NCBI GenBank assembly: GCA_002783865.1
Contig: PFJE01000089.1
Span: 683 to 36,410, forward strand
Length of the DNA stretch: 35,728 bases
Direction: 5' to 3'
From: Sphingomonadales bacterium CG_4_10_14_3_um_filter_58_15
GTDB lineage: Bacteria > Pseudomonadota > Alphaproteobacteria > Sphingomonadales > Sphingomonadaceae
Shown here: piece by piece, positions 17,208 through 26,249 of the stretch
Layout of the letters: each line of letters begins with the position of its first letter
How positions within the stretch are numbered: position 1 is the first letter of the stretch
Translations under genes and position numbers: made by a program
The notes under the pieces: model-generated
Told to the model about the DNA's origin: nothing
Databases searched by the model: none
What the model saw: only the letters and a program-made list of their open reading frames with translations

Positions 17208-17714
17208 TTGCAGATTTCAAAAGGGGTCGAATGGGCGGTGCACGCGGCGTCGATGATGGTGGCGCTTCCCGAGGGACGGGGCCTGAAAGCAGCAGCGCTA
17301 GCCCACTATCACGGGGTGCCAACGGCCTATATGGCCAAGCAGTTGCAGGCGCTTAGCAAGGCCGGGATCGTGCAATCTTCGCGCGGTGCCCATGGCGGTT
17401 ACCGTCTGGCAAAGCCGGCCACCGATATTTCGCTCTGGGATATCACGGCGGCCATCGAAGGCCACGGGCCAGCCTTCCGCTGCACCGAAATCCGGCAAAA
17501 TGGTCCTTGCGGGCTAAAGCGAAAGGACTGCAGAAGCCCTTGCCAGATTGCGGCGGCCTTTTCATCAGCAGAGCGCGCGTTTCGGGATAGCTTGAAGGCG
17601 GTGACTCTGGCGGATATCGGATTGCAGTTTGTCCGGGATTCCGAGCCGGAACATCTGTCCGATATCATGCACTGGCTGGAAAGCGAGGTCATGCCGCTCA
17701 GCGATACGCCCTGA
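17208..17714 (+). CDS. Rrf2 family transcriptional regulator
   Basis: A 168-residue DNA-binding protein. Residues 25-70 form the winged helix typical of Rrf2 (YMAKQLQALSKAGIVQSSRG, then AHGGYRLAKP). The region after it has four cysteines, C92, C101, C108 and C112, in RCTEIRQNGPCG and KDCRSPC. This matches Rrf2 regulators that hold an iron-sulfur cluster or use cysteines as redox switches (IscR, NsrR, RsrR types). The start is a TTG at 17208 with AGGAAGAG ten bases upstream. The divergent gene encodes an AhpD-like membrane protein, so a redox or nitrosative signal is likely. The cofactor and signal are inferred. Confidence 0.9.
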   Translation: MQISKGVEWAVHAASMMVALPEGRGLKAAALAHYHGVPTAYMAKQLQALSKAGIVQSSRGAHGGYRLAKPATDISLWDITAAIEGHGPAFRCTEIRQNGPCGLKRKDCRSPCQIAAAFSSAERAFRDSLKAVTLADIGLQFVRDSEPEHLSDIMHWLESEVMPLSDTP

Positions 17715-17884
17715 TCGCTGCCGTTTTTCTCGGCAGAATGGACAATGATAAATTTGAAAGGCGGTGACGCTTTTGTCCAATAGCACCGCCAACATCCCTC
17801 ATAAACCTCTCCACAACGGGTCGCATAATGACGAAATATCCCGCGCTGCCTTTCGGGGCACCGCGAGGCAGGTGGAGATATATT

Positions 17885-18565
17885 ATGGGACTGTTAAAAA
17901 AGAAAAGTGCAGCTGAAAAAGCGCGCAAAGACGACATCAAGGAAACAAAAAAGGAAGCAAGAGCCGACAAGAAAGACGCGCGGAAGGATGCGCGCGCCGA
18001 CAAGAAAGAGGTCCGAAAAGATGCGCGCGCCGAAAAGAAGGACGCCCGCGTCGAAAAGCGATCTGACAAGAAAGATGCGCGTCAGACCAAAAAAGCCGAC
18101 CTGAAGGAAATCCGTCAGTCCAACCTGAAAGGGAAGGAAAAACGCGACGCCAAGAAGGACGTCCGCGATGACAAGAAAGACGCGGTCAAACTGGCGAAGC
18201 AGGAAAAGAAGGACACAATCGCCGAGACCAAGGCGGACAAGAAGAGCACGATCACGGATATCCGACGAGATAAGAAAGAGACGATTGCCGATATCCGCGA
18301 GGAAAAGCGCAAACGGCTGAAAGCGCTGCGTGTTCCCAAGGCCTTCGACCGCATGCGCTGGCCAATCAGGGCACCTATGATGGCCAGACATTCTGGGGCG
18401 CGGTATCGACTTCAACCCATGGCACGGGTCTGTCCCGCGGTCCCTTCCCGGCGATGGTCAAAAGCCTGGTGCTGGTCGGCGAAGGCGGAACCACTTATCG
18501 CATTGAACCGCGAGACGGCATTACCAACCCGAATGGCTGGCGCGAAAGTGGCATTGACGAACTGA
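17885..18565 (+). CDS. Lys/Asp/Arg/Ala-rich charged helical protein, running out of frame into an oxidase remnant
   Basis: From the ATG at 17885 (GGTGGAG eight bases upstream) the product starts MGLLKKKSAAEKARKDD and continues for about 145 residues almost only of K, D, E, R and A. Loose repeats of the form DKKDARKDARADKKEVRK occur and there is no hydrophobic core. Such a sequence should form a long single alpha-helix or coiled coil. Near 18330 (KALRVP) the character changes abruptly: the frame goes on to 18565 with meaningless sequence, while frame +1 now encodes an FAD-oxidase. So only 17885 to about 18335 is true coding sequence. An earlier ATG at 17828 is less well supported. No family is recognised; a nucleic-acid or envelope binding role cannot be told. 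Confidence 0.6.
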   Translation: MGLLKKKSAAEKARKDDIKETKKEARADKKDARKDARADKKEVRKDARAEKKDARVEKRSDKKDARQTKKADLKEIRQSNLKGKEKRDAKKDVRDDKKDAVKLAKQEKKDTIAETKADKKSTITDIRRDKKETIADIREEKRKRLKALRVPKAFDRMRWPIRAPMMARHSGARYRLQPMARVCPAVPSRRWSKAWCWSAKAEPLIALNRETALPTRMAGAKVALTN

Positions 18566-19611
18566 TCCAGAATGATGATGTTTTCCAGTCGGTGGTCTGC
18601 TCTTTTGGATCGATGGGCATCGTTTATTCCGCGATCATCGGCCTGAGGAATTTCTATTGGCTGGATGAGTGGTCTTTCATTTCGACCTGGGACAGCTTCA
18701 AGTCTGCCTTTGCAGGTAGCGACGAGATGATCGCCTTCGTGCGCCGATGGGACACGATATCGCTGCTGGTCTCGCCGGTCAAAGCGGCAAAGGGCAAGAA
18801 AGACGGGGTCACGCTGAAGGGCGAGTACCCGTGCTCCTTTGCCCTGCGGTTACAGACCGATCAGCGCCGCACGATCGGCGGAACTTTTGTGGACAGCCTC
18901 GCCAAAGCACTGGAAAAGGTCGGGGTGATCAGCGGCAACGCACCGGCGGAAGGCGACCCGGACCGGTTCAAATTCGCCGATCTCAAACGCGACGATAGCT
19001 GGATGGCGGTGCTCGCCGCCAAGCAGGGCGGGAAAAGAGGCTGGGAAGGCGAAAAATTCACCGCCGATGATATGGCCGAAATTCCGATCAAGCGGCGCAA
19101 CAAATGCTACAAGATTTTCCCCAAGGGCGGAAAATTTTTCGGTGGCTACGCGATCGAACTGGCCTTTCCGATTCGCCGCGCCTTTGCCATGATGGACAGA
19201 GTGATCGAACTGGCGGAACGCAATGTTGGGGATGGCCTGTTTCATACTGCGCCAGTGGCGATCCGCTTTGTCCAGCCCTCCCAGGCCTATGCCTCGCCGC
19301 AATATTCCCGTCATCGGCCGGACGGCACCCCGGATCCGTCCGATCCCTGGTCGGAAGGCACCGTGATGCTGGAAGTATTGATGGCCAAAGGAACCGAAGA
19401 TGGCGCGCAGGCGCTGGCTCTGGTCGAAGAGGCGATGCTGCGCGAACCCGATGTCCGGGTCCACTGGGGCCTCAGCATGGACCGGGTAGACGACAGCTAT
19501 CCCTTTGCCGAGCGCTATCCGATGTGGAGCCGGTTTGTGACGACATTCCGGCGCTTCAATCGTCAGGGAACCTTCAGGAACAGCTTCACCGACCGCATCG
19601 GCCTGCGGTGA
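18340..19611 (+). pseudogene. FAD-linked oxidase (D-arabinono-lactone/alditol oxidase-like), N-terminally truncated
   Basis: From about 18340 the frame reads GLRPHALANQGTYDGQTFWG, then AVSTSTHGTGLSRGPF, the second half of an FAD-binding (PCMH) domain of the GLDH/ALO/alditol-oxidase group. About 420 residues of the rest follow to a normal stop (FGSMGIVYSAIIGLRNFYW, a central substrate domain, RVHWGLSMDRVDDSYP and RRFNRQGTFRN). The first half of the FAD domain, with the PP-loop RxxGxGHS, is missing. The frame is open upstream only to 18274 and has no good start with a ribosome site. An ATG at 18454 would begin inside the domain. It therefore looks like a deletion that joined a charged-repeat gene to the oxidase out of frame. 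A native frameshifted fusion is the alternative. Confidence 0.7.
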
Positions 19612-19652
19612 TAGCGATGGCGGGGCGCTTCCCTATGGAGCCGCCTCGCTCC

Positions 19653-20549
19653 TTACCCCCGCAAATGCGTATCGAAGAACGCCAATGTCCGCTGCCATGA
19701 TAGCGTCGCCGCTTTCTCGTCATAGCGCGGCGTCGTGTCATTGTGGAACCCGTGGTTCACATCGGGATAGAAATGCACGCTATATTCTTTCTGATGCTCT
19801 TCCAGCGCCGCCTCATAGGCGGGCCATCCGGCATTGATTCGCTCGTCCAGTCCGGCCAGCTGCACCATTAGCGGCGCTTCAATCGCCGGAACGTCAGCGG
19901 CTTCTGGCTGACGCCCATAATAAGGCACCGACGCAGCCAGATCGGGATAGGCCACCGCCAGCGCGTTGCACACGCCGCCGCCATAGCAGAAACCAACCGC
20001 TCCGACCTTGCCGGTCGATCCGTCATGGTCGCGCAAAAATTCGAAAGCGGCAAAAAAATCTTCCATCAGCTTCGCGCCATCCAGCGTCCGCTGCATCGTC
20101 CGACCTTCGTCGTCATTGCCGGGATAGCCACCCAGAGGTGACAGTCCGTCCGGCGCCAGCGCCAGATAGCCGGCCTTGGCCACCCGCCGCGCGACATCCT
20201 CGATATAGGGATTGAGCCCGCGATTTTCGTGGATCACCAGCACCGCCGGCAATTTGCCAGTCGCCCCCGCCGGTTTCGCCATCAGCGCCCTGATCTTGCC
20301 ATGGCCCTCGGGGCTCATATAGCTGATCCGCTCGCTGACAATCGCCGGATCATCGGCCGGCACCTGCGCCGCCCAGGCATAGTCGGGCTGCAGCTGATCG
20401 AGGATCATCGCCCCGGTCACCCCGGCGGCAGCAAATTTCCCGGCCTGCTTGATAAACTCCCGCTTCGAGATCGCGCCATGGACATAGCCATCGAATATCT
20501 CGAGAATATGCGGGTGAAAGTCGGTTGCGCGTTTGCGGGTCAATGTCAT
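19653..20549 (-). CDS. Dienelactone hydrolase family protein, probable Tat-type leader
   Basis: An alpha/beta-hydrolase of 298 residues. The catalytic nucleophile is C188 in GFCYGGG, the acid D235 in AGLDERIN, and the base H266 in [10 protein letters not shown]108 in [16 protein letters not shown] is the dienelactone-hydrolase glutamate. The N-terminus is unusual: about 25 residues precede [19 protein letters not shown], which looks like a twin-arginine-type leader (K-R-E-F) set in from the end, as in YghX-type proteins. The reaction is probably hydrolysis of a lactone or related ester; the substrate is unknown. It converges with the oxidase remnant, 41 bases between stops, and is a single-gene unit before a repeat region. 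Confidence 0.88.
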   Translation of the reverse strand: MTLTRKRATDFHPHILEIFDGYVHGAISKREFIKQAGKFAAAGVTGAMILDQLQPDYAWAAQVPADDPAIVSERISYMSPEGHGKIRALMAKPAGATGKLPAVLVIHENRGLNPYIEDVARRVAKAGYLALAPDGLSPLGGYPGNDDEGRTMQRTLDGAKLMEDFFAAFEFLRDHDGSTGKVGAVGFCYGGGVCNALAVAYPDLAASVPYYGRQPEAADVPAIEAPLMVQLAGLDERINAGWPAYEAALEEHQKEYSVHFYPDVNHGFHNDTTPRYDEKAATLSWQRTLAFFDTHLRG

Positions 20550-20617
20550 GTTGGATCATCCGTCAGCGAAGTTTGGAATAATTTCCGGTTAGCATAGAAT
20601 ATACTTTTGGTAATCCC

Positions 20618-20707
20618 GTTTGTGCTGAGCCTGTCGAAGCACCTTTCACGGCAAACCACTGACTATGCGCTTTACGAGAGAGGCCCTTCGACAGGCTCAG
20701 GGCAAAC
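20618..20707. repeat. REP-like inverted pair, GAGCCTGTCGAA family (copy 1)
   Basis: GTTTGTGCTGAGCCTGTCGA-AGCACC (20618-20643) is inverted to GGCCCTTCGACAGGCTCAGG-GCAAAC at 20682-20707, with a 38-base spacer that includes TTACGAGAGA. A second copy at 30779-30850 shares both arms and the ACGAGAG next to the right arm. The two are about 10 kb apart in different intergenic gaps. Confidence 0.88.
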
Positions 20708-20750
20708 GCTGCTAACCTTATTCATTGATTGAAATAATTTCGGCCTGCCC

Positions 20751-21887
20751 TCATTCGGCCGCTTCCATGGCCAGATCCGCCGCCTCGATCTCCGCCGCCT
20801 TTGCCTCAACCAGCTTGACAATATGATCGACCATATCCTCATCCTCAACATGATGATCGGTGACGCCGGAGAGATAGACCATATGCTTGCCCTTGCCGCC
20901 GCCGGTGATCCCGATATCGGTCTCGCGCGCTTCGCCCGGACCGTTCACGACGCAGCCCAGCACGGACAGCGACAGTGGCGTGCGGATATGCTGCAGCCGC
21001 TCCTCAAGCTTCTGCACCGTCCGGATCACATCAAAACCCTGCCGCGCGCAGCTCGGACAGCTGACCACCCGGACGCCGCGCGTCCTGAGGCCAAGTGCCT
21101 TCAGCATGTCATAGCCGACCCGCACTTCCTCTTCCGGTTCCGCCGAGAGGCTGACCCGGATCGTGTCGCCAATCCCGGCCCAGAGCAGATTGCCGATGCC
21201 GATCGAGCTTTTCACCGTGCCGCCGATCAGGCCGCCGGCCTCGGTGATGCCGACATGCAGCGGACAATCGACCGCGTCGGCCAGCTGCATATAGGCGGCC
21301 ACCGCCAGGAACACATCCGACGCCTTCACCGCCACCTTATATTCGTGGAAATCATGGTCCTGCAAAATCTTGATATGGTCGAGCGCGCTCTCGACCAAGG
21401 CCTCGGGACAGGGCTCGCCATATTTCTCGAGCAGATCCTTTTCCAGACTGCCCGCATTCACCCCGATCCGGATCGCGCAGCCATTGGCCTTGGCGGCATC
21501 AATCACTTCGCGCACCCGCGCCGATGATCCGATATTGCCCGGATTGATCCGCAGACAGGCCGCGCCGGCCTCCGCCGCCTCGATCCCGCGCTTGTAGTGG
21601 AAATGGATATCCGCGACGATCGGCACATTGCTCGCCCGCACGATCTGCTTCAGCGCCGTGGTGCTCTCGACATCGGGACAGGACACGCGGATGATGTCGA
21701 CCCCCGCTTCCTCGCAGCGGCGGATCTGGTCAATCGTCGCCTTGGCGTCGGAGGTCAAAGTGTTGGTCATCGTCTGCACGGTAATCGGCGCATCGCCGCC
21801 GACCGGCACGTCGCCGACCATGATCTGGCGACATTTGCGGCGCTCTATATCGCGCCAAGGACGCAAGGAGGGATTTTCAGCTGTCAT
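20751..21887 (-). CDS. ispG: (E)-4-hydroxy-3-methylbut-2-enyl-diphosphate synthase (flavodoxin/ferredoxin type)
   Basis: The penultimate enzyme of the MEP isoprenoid pathway, which converts MEcPP to HMBPP in the cytoplasm. The 378-residue length and sequence match bacterial IspG (GcpE): [20 protein letters not shown] at the start, [20 protein letters not shown] and LRINPGNIG in the TIM-barrel part, and the 4Fe-4S ligands C277 and C280 (SCPSCARQG), C312 and E319 ([10 protein letters not shown]). It is transcribed away from the SDR gene. A TATATAT run near 21924 could be its -10 region. A long plus-strand open frame inside is an antisense shadow. Confidence 0.97.
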   Translation of the reverse strand: MTAENPSLRPWRDIERRKCRQIMVGDVPVGGDAPITVQTMTNTLTSDAKATIDQIRRCEEAGVDIIRVSCPDVESTTALKQIVRASNVPIVADIHFHYKRGIEAAEAGAACLRINPGNIGSSARVREVIDAAKANGCAIRIGVNAGSLEKDLLEKYGEPCPEALVESALDHIKILQDHDFHEYKVAVKASDVFLAVAAYMQLADAVDCPLHVGITEAGGLIGGTVKSSIGIGNLLWAGIGDTIRVSLSAEPEEEVRVGYDMLKALGLRTRGVRVVSCPSCARQGFDVIRTVQKLEERLQHIRTPLSLSVLGCVVNGPGEARETDIGITGGGKGKHMVYLSGVTDHHVEDEDMVDHIVKLVEAKAAEIEAADLAMEAAE

Positions 21888-22004
21888 CGGTTGAAACCTG
21901 CAGGACTGTTGCTCATGTAGACATATATAGCGGGTTCACCCCGCGGGTGCGAGGGGCGATTGCCCCTGTCCCGAAAAAAGTACATCGAACAGAAGGAAAT
22001 TCAC

Positions 22005-22670
22005 ATGGCCACAGTAATAATCACCGGCGCAAATCGGGGTCTTGGCCTCGAAATGGCGAAGCAATATGCGGCCAAGGGCTGGGACGTGATCGGTACCGCA
22101 AGGGAACCGGAAAAGGCCAAGGAATTGGCTGGGATCGACAGCACCACGGTCATGCAACTGGACGCCGCCGAGGACGCCAGCGTTGAGAAATTTGTCCAGG
22201 AGCTGGGAGACCGACAGGTCGACCTGTTCATCAACAATGCCGGCATTTACGGCCCGTCCGAATTTGACCGCGACAAATGGCTCGACCTGTTCAATGTCAA
22301 TGTCCTTGGTCCGGTCAAGCTGGCCACCGCGCTCAAGGACAATGTCGCCAAATCCTCAGACAAGAAGATGGTGGTCATCTCCAGCCAGGTCGGCAGCATC
22401 GCCGAAAATGACAGCGGCAGCATGATGTATTACCGGACCAGCAAGGCAGCGGTGAATCAGGCGTGGAATTGTCTGGCGCAGCAGTGGAAAGACGAAGGCC
22501 TGACGCTGGCGATGATGCATCCGGGCTGGGTGCAGACCGACATGGGCGGCGAGAATGCCGACCTGACCCCGCAGGAAAGCGTCGAGGGCATGCGATCGGT
22601 GATCGACGGCCTGACCCATGACCAGAACGGCAAATTCTATGACTATAGCGGCCGCGAAATCCCCTGGTAG
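22005..22670 (+). CDS. SDR family oxidoreductase
   Basis: A classical short-chain dehydrogenase/reductase of 221 residues: cofactor motif TGANRGLG (7-14), NNAG at 77-80, active-site Ser in VVISSQVGS, and the Y143-x-x-x-K147 pair in MYYRTSKAAVNQ. Residues TAREPEK after the second strand suggest NADPH. The product end, KFYDYSGREIPW, is common in SDR proteins of unknown substrate related to C-factor/carbonyl reductases. The frame is open 15 codons further up, but the ATG at 22005 has AGAAGGAAATT before it and starts right at the Rossmann fold. It is divergent from ispG. The substrate is unknown. Confidence 0.9.
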   Translation: MATVIITGANRGLGLEMAKQYAAKGWDVIGTAREPEKAKELAGIDSTTVMQLDAAEDASVEKFVQELGDRQVDLFINNAGIYGPSEFDRDKWLDLFNVNVLGPVKLATALKDNVAKSSDKKMVVISSQVGSIAENDSGSMMYYRTSKAAVNQAWNCLAQQWKDEGLTLAMMHPGWVQTDMGGENADLTPQESVEGMRSVIDGLTHDQNGKFYDYSGREIPW

Positions 22671-22729
22671 AGAAGCAGCTTGCGGCCGCTTCTTTTGGCA
22701 TCTAAGCCTGCGAAAACAGGAGAGCGTCG

Positions 22730-23827
22730 ATGATCAGATCAACAGTTGCAGCAATAGCTATGCTTTGCTGGGCAAGTTCAGCAATGGCCCAGGCTGATGA
22801 CGACGGCGAGGAAAGCCGCTGGTCGATCGCAATCCACGGGGGTGCCGGAACAATCAAGCGCGACAAGATCACACCGGAGCAGGATAAAAGCATCCGAGCG
22901 GCTCTGGGTGAGGCGCTGAAGGCAGGATCCAAGGTCCTGAGCGATGGCGGCAGCGCGATCGACGCGGTCACCGCGACCATCATGATCCTCGAAAATGACC
23001 CCAATTTCAACGCCGGCAAGGGCGCGGTGTTCACCTGGGAGAAGACCAACGAGCTCGACAGCAGCATCATGGACGGCAGCGACCTGACGGCAGGCGCGGT
23101 CGCCGGCATCAACGGCACCAAAAACCCGATCCTGCTGGCCCGCGCGGTCAAGGACCATAGCCCGCATGTCATGCTGTCGGGCGCAGGCGCGAACCAGTTC
23201 AGCCGCGAACAGGGGCTGGAGCAGGTCACGCCCGACTATTACGCGACCCCCTACCGGCTGCAACAAATTGAAGATGTGCTCGCCAAAAAAGTCAGCGTCG
23301 CCGACGTCGACTATAAATTCGGCACGGTGGGAGCAGTCGCCATGGATCAAAACGGCCATATGGCGGCGGGCACCTCAACCGGCGGCATGACCGGCAAGCG
23401 CTGGGGCCGGATCGGCGACAGTCCGATCATCGGCGCAGGCACCTATGCCGACGACCGCAGCTGCGCCATTTCCGCCACCGGATCGGGCGAATATTTCATC
23501 CGCCTCGGCGTCGCCCACGAAATCTGCGCCCGCATCCGGATGCGTTTTCCCGAAGCCATCCGGGAAGCACAACGGGCGGTGCCGAAAGATGCCGACGGCA
23601 ATGACAGCTATGTCGTGCATGGCAGCGAATTCCAGCTATCCGATGCGGAAATCCAGCAGATCGCGGATGACGTGATCGCCGAACTGGGCGCGCTCGGCGG
23701 CGACGGCGGCATCATCTACGCGACGCCCTGGGGCCAGGCCGGCTACAGCTTCAACACCGCCGGCATGTATCGCGGAAAGGCTACCAGCGAGGGTGATATG
23801 AGCGTGGCGATATATGGGGATGAGTGA
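22730..23827 (+). CDS. Isoaspartyl peptidase/L-asparaginase family (plant-type, Ntn hydrolase), exported
   Basis: An N-terminal-nucleophile hydrolase that cleaves beta-aspartyl dipeptides and asparagine. The 365 residues begin with a signal peptide (STVAAIAMLCWASSAMA), so it should be periplasmic. WSIAIHGGAGTI opens the mature domain, GAVAGINGTKNPI lies in the alpha-subunit, and autocleavage would occur before T199 in KFGTVGAVAMDQNGHMAAGTSTGG, followed by RWGRIGDSPIIGAGTYAD. All these are the family's conserved elements. GGCG-rich codon use fits the host. It lies 59 bases after the SDR gene with its own GGAG site, so cotranscription is possible. The family is firm; which amide is preferred is inferred. 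Confidence 0.93.
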   Translation: MIRSTVAAIAMLCWASSAMAQADDDGEESRWSIAIHGGAGTIKRDKITPEQDKSIRAALGEALKAGSKVLSDGGSAIDAVTATIMILENDPNFNAGKGAVFTWEKTNELDSSIMDGSDLTAGAVAGINGTKNPILLARAVKDHSPHVMLSGAGANQFSREQGLEQVTPDYYATPYRLQQIEDVLAKKVSVADVDYKFGTVGAVAMDQNGHMAAGTSTGGMTGKRWGRIGDSPIIGAGTYADDRSCAISATGSGEYFIRLGVAHEICARIRMRFPEAIREAQRAVPKDADGNDSYVVHGSEFQLSDAEIQQIADDVIAELGALGGDGGIIYATPWGQAGYSFNTAGMYRGKATSEGDMSVAIYGDE

Positions 23828-23847
23828 GTGAGATGCCGCTCCGTCCC

Positions 23848-23872
23848 GTCATCCTGAACTTGTTTCAGGATC
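23848..23872. repeat. REP-like half element, CCTGAACTTGTTTCAGG family
   Basis: A 25-base match to the left arm at 10657-10682 (one or two bases differ), lying between the convergent isoaspartyl peptidase and NUDIX genes. No inverted partner is seen next to it. Confidence 0.75.
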
Positions 23873-23915
23873 CTGCACGACAGGGTACAGTGTCTGCTCA
23901 GCAAGCCGGTTAAGG

Positions 23916-24536
23916 CTAATCTACAATAACACCCGTATTATCGGCCCGAAACGAGAATGCCGCTTCGATATCTGCACGCACCACGCGCCCCTTTGACAAT
24001 GGCGGTAGATCATTGAGCGAAAAATAGCCGACTGCATCCGTCTCATGCCTGGCGGAGGGTTGTCTTTCATCCGTCTGCCGACACAAGAAGAACATCTTGT
24101 AGAAATCCCGCAGATCAGGTTCATAGGGCTGCTTGGCTTTATGCCTGATGCTGTAAAGCCCGATTACCTCCGCCAGAATCCCGGCCTCCTCTTCAATCTC
24201 TTTCAAAATATTCTGGGAAGGCGACAATCCGACATCGGCGAACCCGCCGGGCAATGTCCACAGACCGTCTGACGATTCGCGAACCAGTAACACCTTTTCG
24301 TCACGAATAATGGCACCGCGAACATCGACTTTCGGGGTCACATATCCCTGCGCTGAATCAGACAAGAGTGCATCAATGCGGTGCAAAGGCACATTTCCAA
24401 GCGCACTCATCATGGCGCAGGCGATGTCCCGGATTTCGCCATATCGTTCCCGGTCGAATGGATCTTTGGTGAAATGGCTACCCGTGGTGGAAAGGGCTTC
24501 CAGCCGCTTTGCCCAAGACAACCATTCATTTTCCAT
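23916..24536 (-). CDS. NUDIX hydrolase, YjhB-like, with variant Nudix box
   Basis: A 206-residue protein. Residues 1-65 form an N-terminal helical domain (LSWAKRLEALSTTGSHF, YGEIRDIACAMMSAL) found before some NUDIX domains. The NUDIX domain starts at VRGAIIRDEKVLLVRES and has the box at 98-120: GFADVGLSPSQNILKEIEEEAGI. Compared with the consensus Gx5Ex7REUxEExGU, the first Glu is Leu and the Arg is Lys; the metal-binding EIEEE core is kept. The GGFADVGLSP form is usual in YjhB-type proteins, which hydrolyse ADP-ribose, nucleotide-sugar or similar diphosphates. The substrate is unknown. It is a single gene, converging with the peptidase gene. Confidence 0.88.
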   Translation of the reverse strand: MENEWLSWAKRLEALSTTGSHFTKDPFDRERYGEIRDIACAMMSALGNVPLHRIDALLSDSAQGYVTPKVDVRGAIIRDEKVLLVRESSDGLWTLPGGFADVGLSPSQNILKEIEEEAGILAEVIGLYSIRHKAKQPYEPDLRDFYKMFFLCRQTDERQPSARHETDAVGYFSLNDLPPLSKGRVVRADIEAAFSFRADNTGVIVD

Positions 24537-24671
24537 CCGGCCACTCCTTTGAACCAGCAGTAGCAGAGATTTGAAGCTACCTGAAGTGGGGCTTCGGGGA
24601 AGTCTGACCGACGCCGGTGCTCAGGATGAGAACTAGCTCGCTGCTCCCTTCGCCGGGGAACCACATACCAC

Positions 24672-25910
24672 CTATTTCCCCGTCGCCTCGAACGCGGTCG
24701 CCGCTTTGGCATCCCGCGTGGTCACCAGATAATCAAAACCCAGCAGTACGAATTTGGCGAAACCGGGTAGCGCATTCATCTTCTTGCCCGCCAGCAGATG
24801 GCGCAGGGGTGCGATCGGGATCAGATAATGACCCGTCGGCCCGATCCGCTCGGGGATGATCTCCGCCGCCGCCAGAATCGCGCCCACGCCCTCGTCCTCA
24901 TAAGGCTGCACAGCGGTCGCCTTGCCATCGGCGGGCTTGATCACCCGCACCGTGCCGCCCAGCGGCAGATAGACGATATGCACCGAGGTCAGGCCATTGG
25001 CAGCGGCCAGCCCCGGCAGCAGCGAACCCAGATCATAGATGGAGGTTGGCGTCGTGCCCCGCCCCATATGATACGCACCCATCTTGAACAATACGCGCGG
25101 CGCGGGTGCTGGTGCTGCCCGATATTGGTCAAGAAAATAGCCGCGCATCAACGCCGCACGTTCCTCATTATTCTGCAGATAGGCGCCCCGATTGTTCAAC
25201 CGATAGATTTGGGCGCTGGCGGCGAGTGCATCAATGATCGCGGTTGCCGGCTGCGATTCGGCGAAAATCTGTGCTAACTCGGAAAATTGCACGGCATCGG
25301 CTGTGTTCAGCCAGATATTTTCAAAATCGCCTTTCGCTAAGGCTGCGATGTCGGCATCCCGGATCGCAAGCAACCTCGCCTTGGTGGCGCTATCCGGCGC
25401 CAGTACCGCAAGCTCGTCCATCAATATCATCGGCGCGCCGACAAATTCCTGATCAATGCCCCAGACCATATTGCCATGCTCAAAACCGTCCGCCAGCGCC
25501 GCATCTTCCCGGTTGCTGAGGAACGGAAAGGCCAACGGCTTGCCTGCGATACCGGACTCTATGGCATCGAGCCCGCCTGAGGCGAGTCTGGCCCGGACCC
25601 ATTGCATGGTCACCGGTCCCACTTCGACAGCGTGATAAAGCGGCCCATAGACCCGCGCTTCCTTCGCCAACGCTTGCCCCAGTCGGGGAGCACCGGCAAA
25701 GCCATGGTCTTCGCCGACAGCGACAAATTGGGCGTCGGCCAGCGCCGCCTTCAGCCGCTCCCCGCCGGCGCCGGACAGACCCGCATCAGTGAATCCGATT
25801 TCCAGTATTTCAACCGGCTCGCTTGGCGCAGCCTTGGGACCGGCACTCTGGGCCTGCGCCGGGACTGCATAAAGACACATAGCTCCAACAATAGTGACCC
25901 ATTTGAACAT
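24672..25910 (-). CDS. Exported protein of the erythromycin esterase/ChaN-like superfamily
   Basis: A 412-residue protein with a signal peptide (MFKWVTIVGAMCLYAVPAQA). After it, FVAVGEDHGFAGAPRLGQAL (E67-D68-H69) resembles the GExHG motif that opens EreA, ChaN and TraB-like domains. VWGIDQEF and KMGAYHMGRG later on match the GxD and GxxHxxR blocks of EreA-like proteins. These domains share a metal-free or metal-assisted hydrolase-like site; true EreA opens macrolide rings, but most members have unknown roles, so resistance should not be assumed. It lies on the minus strand between NUDIX (135-base gap) and a divergent region with the leader element. The superfamily call is moderately supported. 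Confidence 0.65.
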   Translation of the reverse strand: MFKWVTIVGAMCLYAVPAQAQSAGPKAAPSEPVEILEIGFTDAGLSGAGGERLKAALADAQFVAVGEDHGFAGAPRLGQALAKEARVYGPLYHAVEVGPVTMQWVRARLASGGLDAIESGIAGKPLAFPFLSNREDAALADGFEHGNMVWGIDQEFVGAPMILMDELAVLAPDSATKARLLAIRDADIAALAKGDFENIWLNTADAVQFSELAQIFAESQPATAIIDALAASAQIYRLNNRGAYLQNNEERAALMRGYFLDQYRAAPAPAPRVLFKMGAYHMGRGTTPTSIYDLGSLLPGLAAANGLTSVHIVYLPLGGTVRVIKPADGKATAVQPYEDEGVGAILAAAEIIPERIGPTGHYLIPIAPLRHLLAGKKMNALPGFAKFVLLGFDYLVTTRDAKAATAFEATGK

Positions 25911-26249
25911 AGCCCTGCCCTTCTGTGTATTGCTGTTCTACATCAGTAATATGCCACAGGATTTTTGGCAACAACATTTCCCGCTTCCCCTGCTTTAATC
26001 ACTCAGTTAAACGGGCAGGATGATTCAGCAGCTGATCCACCGCAAATCCGGCCTGTCCTACATTCCCGGGCCGCGCTATGCTGCCGGGATGTTGGATTCT
26101 CGCCTCGCCCTGCTACAGGAACCAGACGTCCTGAAACATTACACTAGGCGTGGGTGCGACCCTGCGCGAACCCCTGTTTTCTGCGGCGTGCAGACAAAAA
26201 TTGCAGAAAATAAAACTATGTCTTTCTGTAAAGATGACCGGACCCAAAA
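25911..26249 (+). other. 339-base region upstream of the carboxylase gene, with leader ORF
   Basis: It lies between the divergent EreA-like and acyl-CoA carboxylase genes. Its notable content is a plus-strand open frame (from ATG 26020 or 26089) that ends in a TGA overlapping the carboxylase ATG (26250-26253). It contains the conserved block at 26131-26232. The carboxylase has no good ribosome site of its own (GATGACCGGACCCAAAA precedes the ATG). Confidence 0.6.

Noticed and set aside
17885-18330. Possible CRISPR or tandem DNA repeat because of the recurring GACAAGAAAGACGCG words
   Set aside because: Repeats are irregular and in frame with a K/D/A/R-rich protein; there are no unique spacers between identical repeats.
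20823-21527. 234-residue plus-strand open frame
   Set aside because: His/Asp/Arg-rich antisense shadow of ispG.
24672-25910. Macrolide resistance gene (EreA)
   Set aside because: Only superfamily-level motifs match; most members are not resistance enzymes, so no resistance claim is made.
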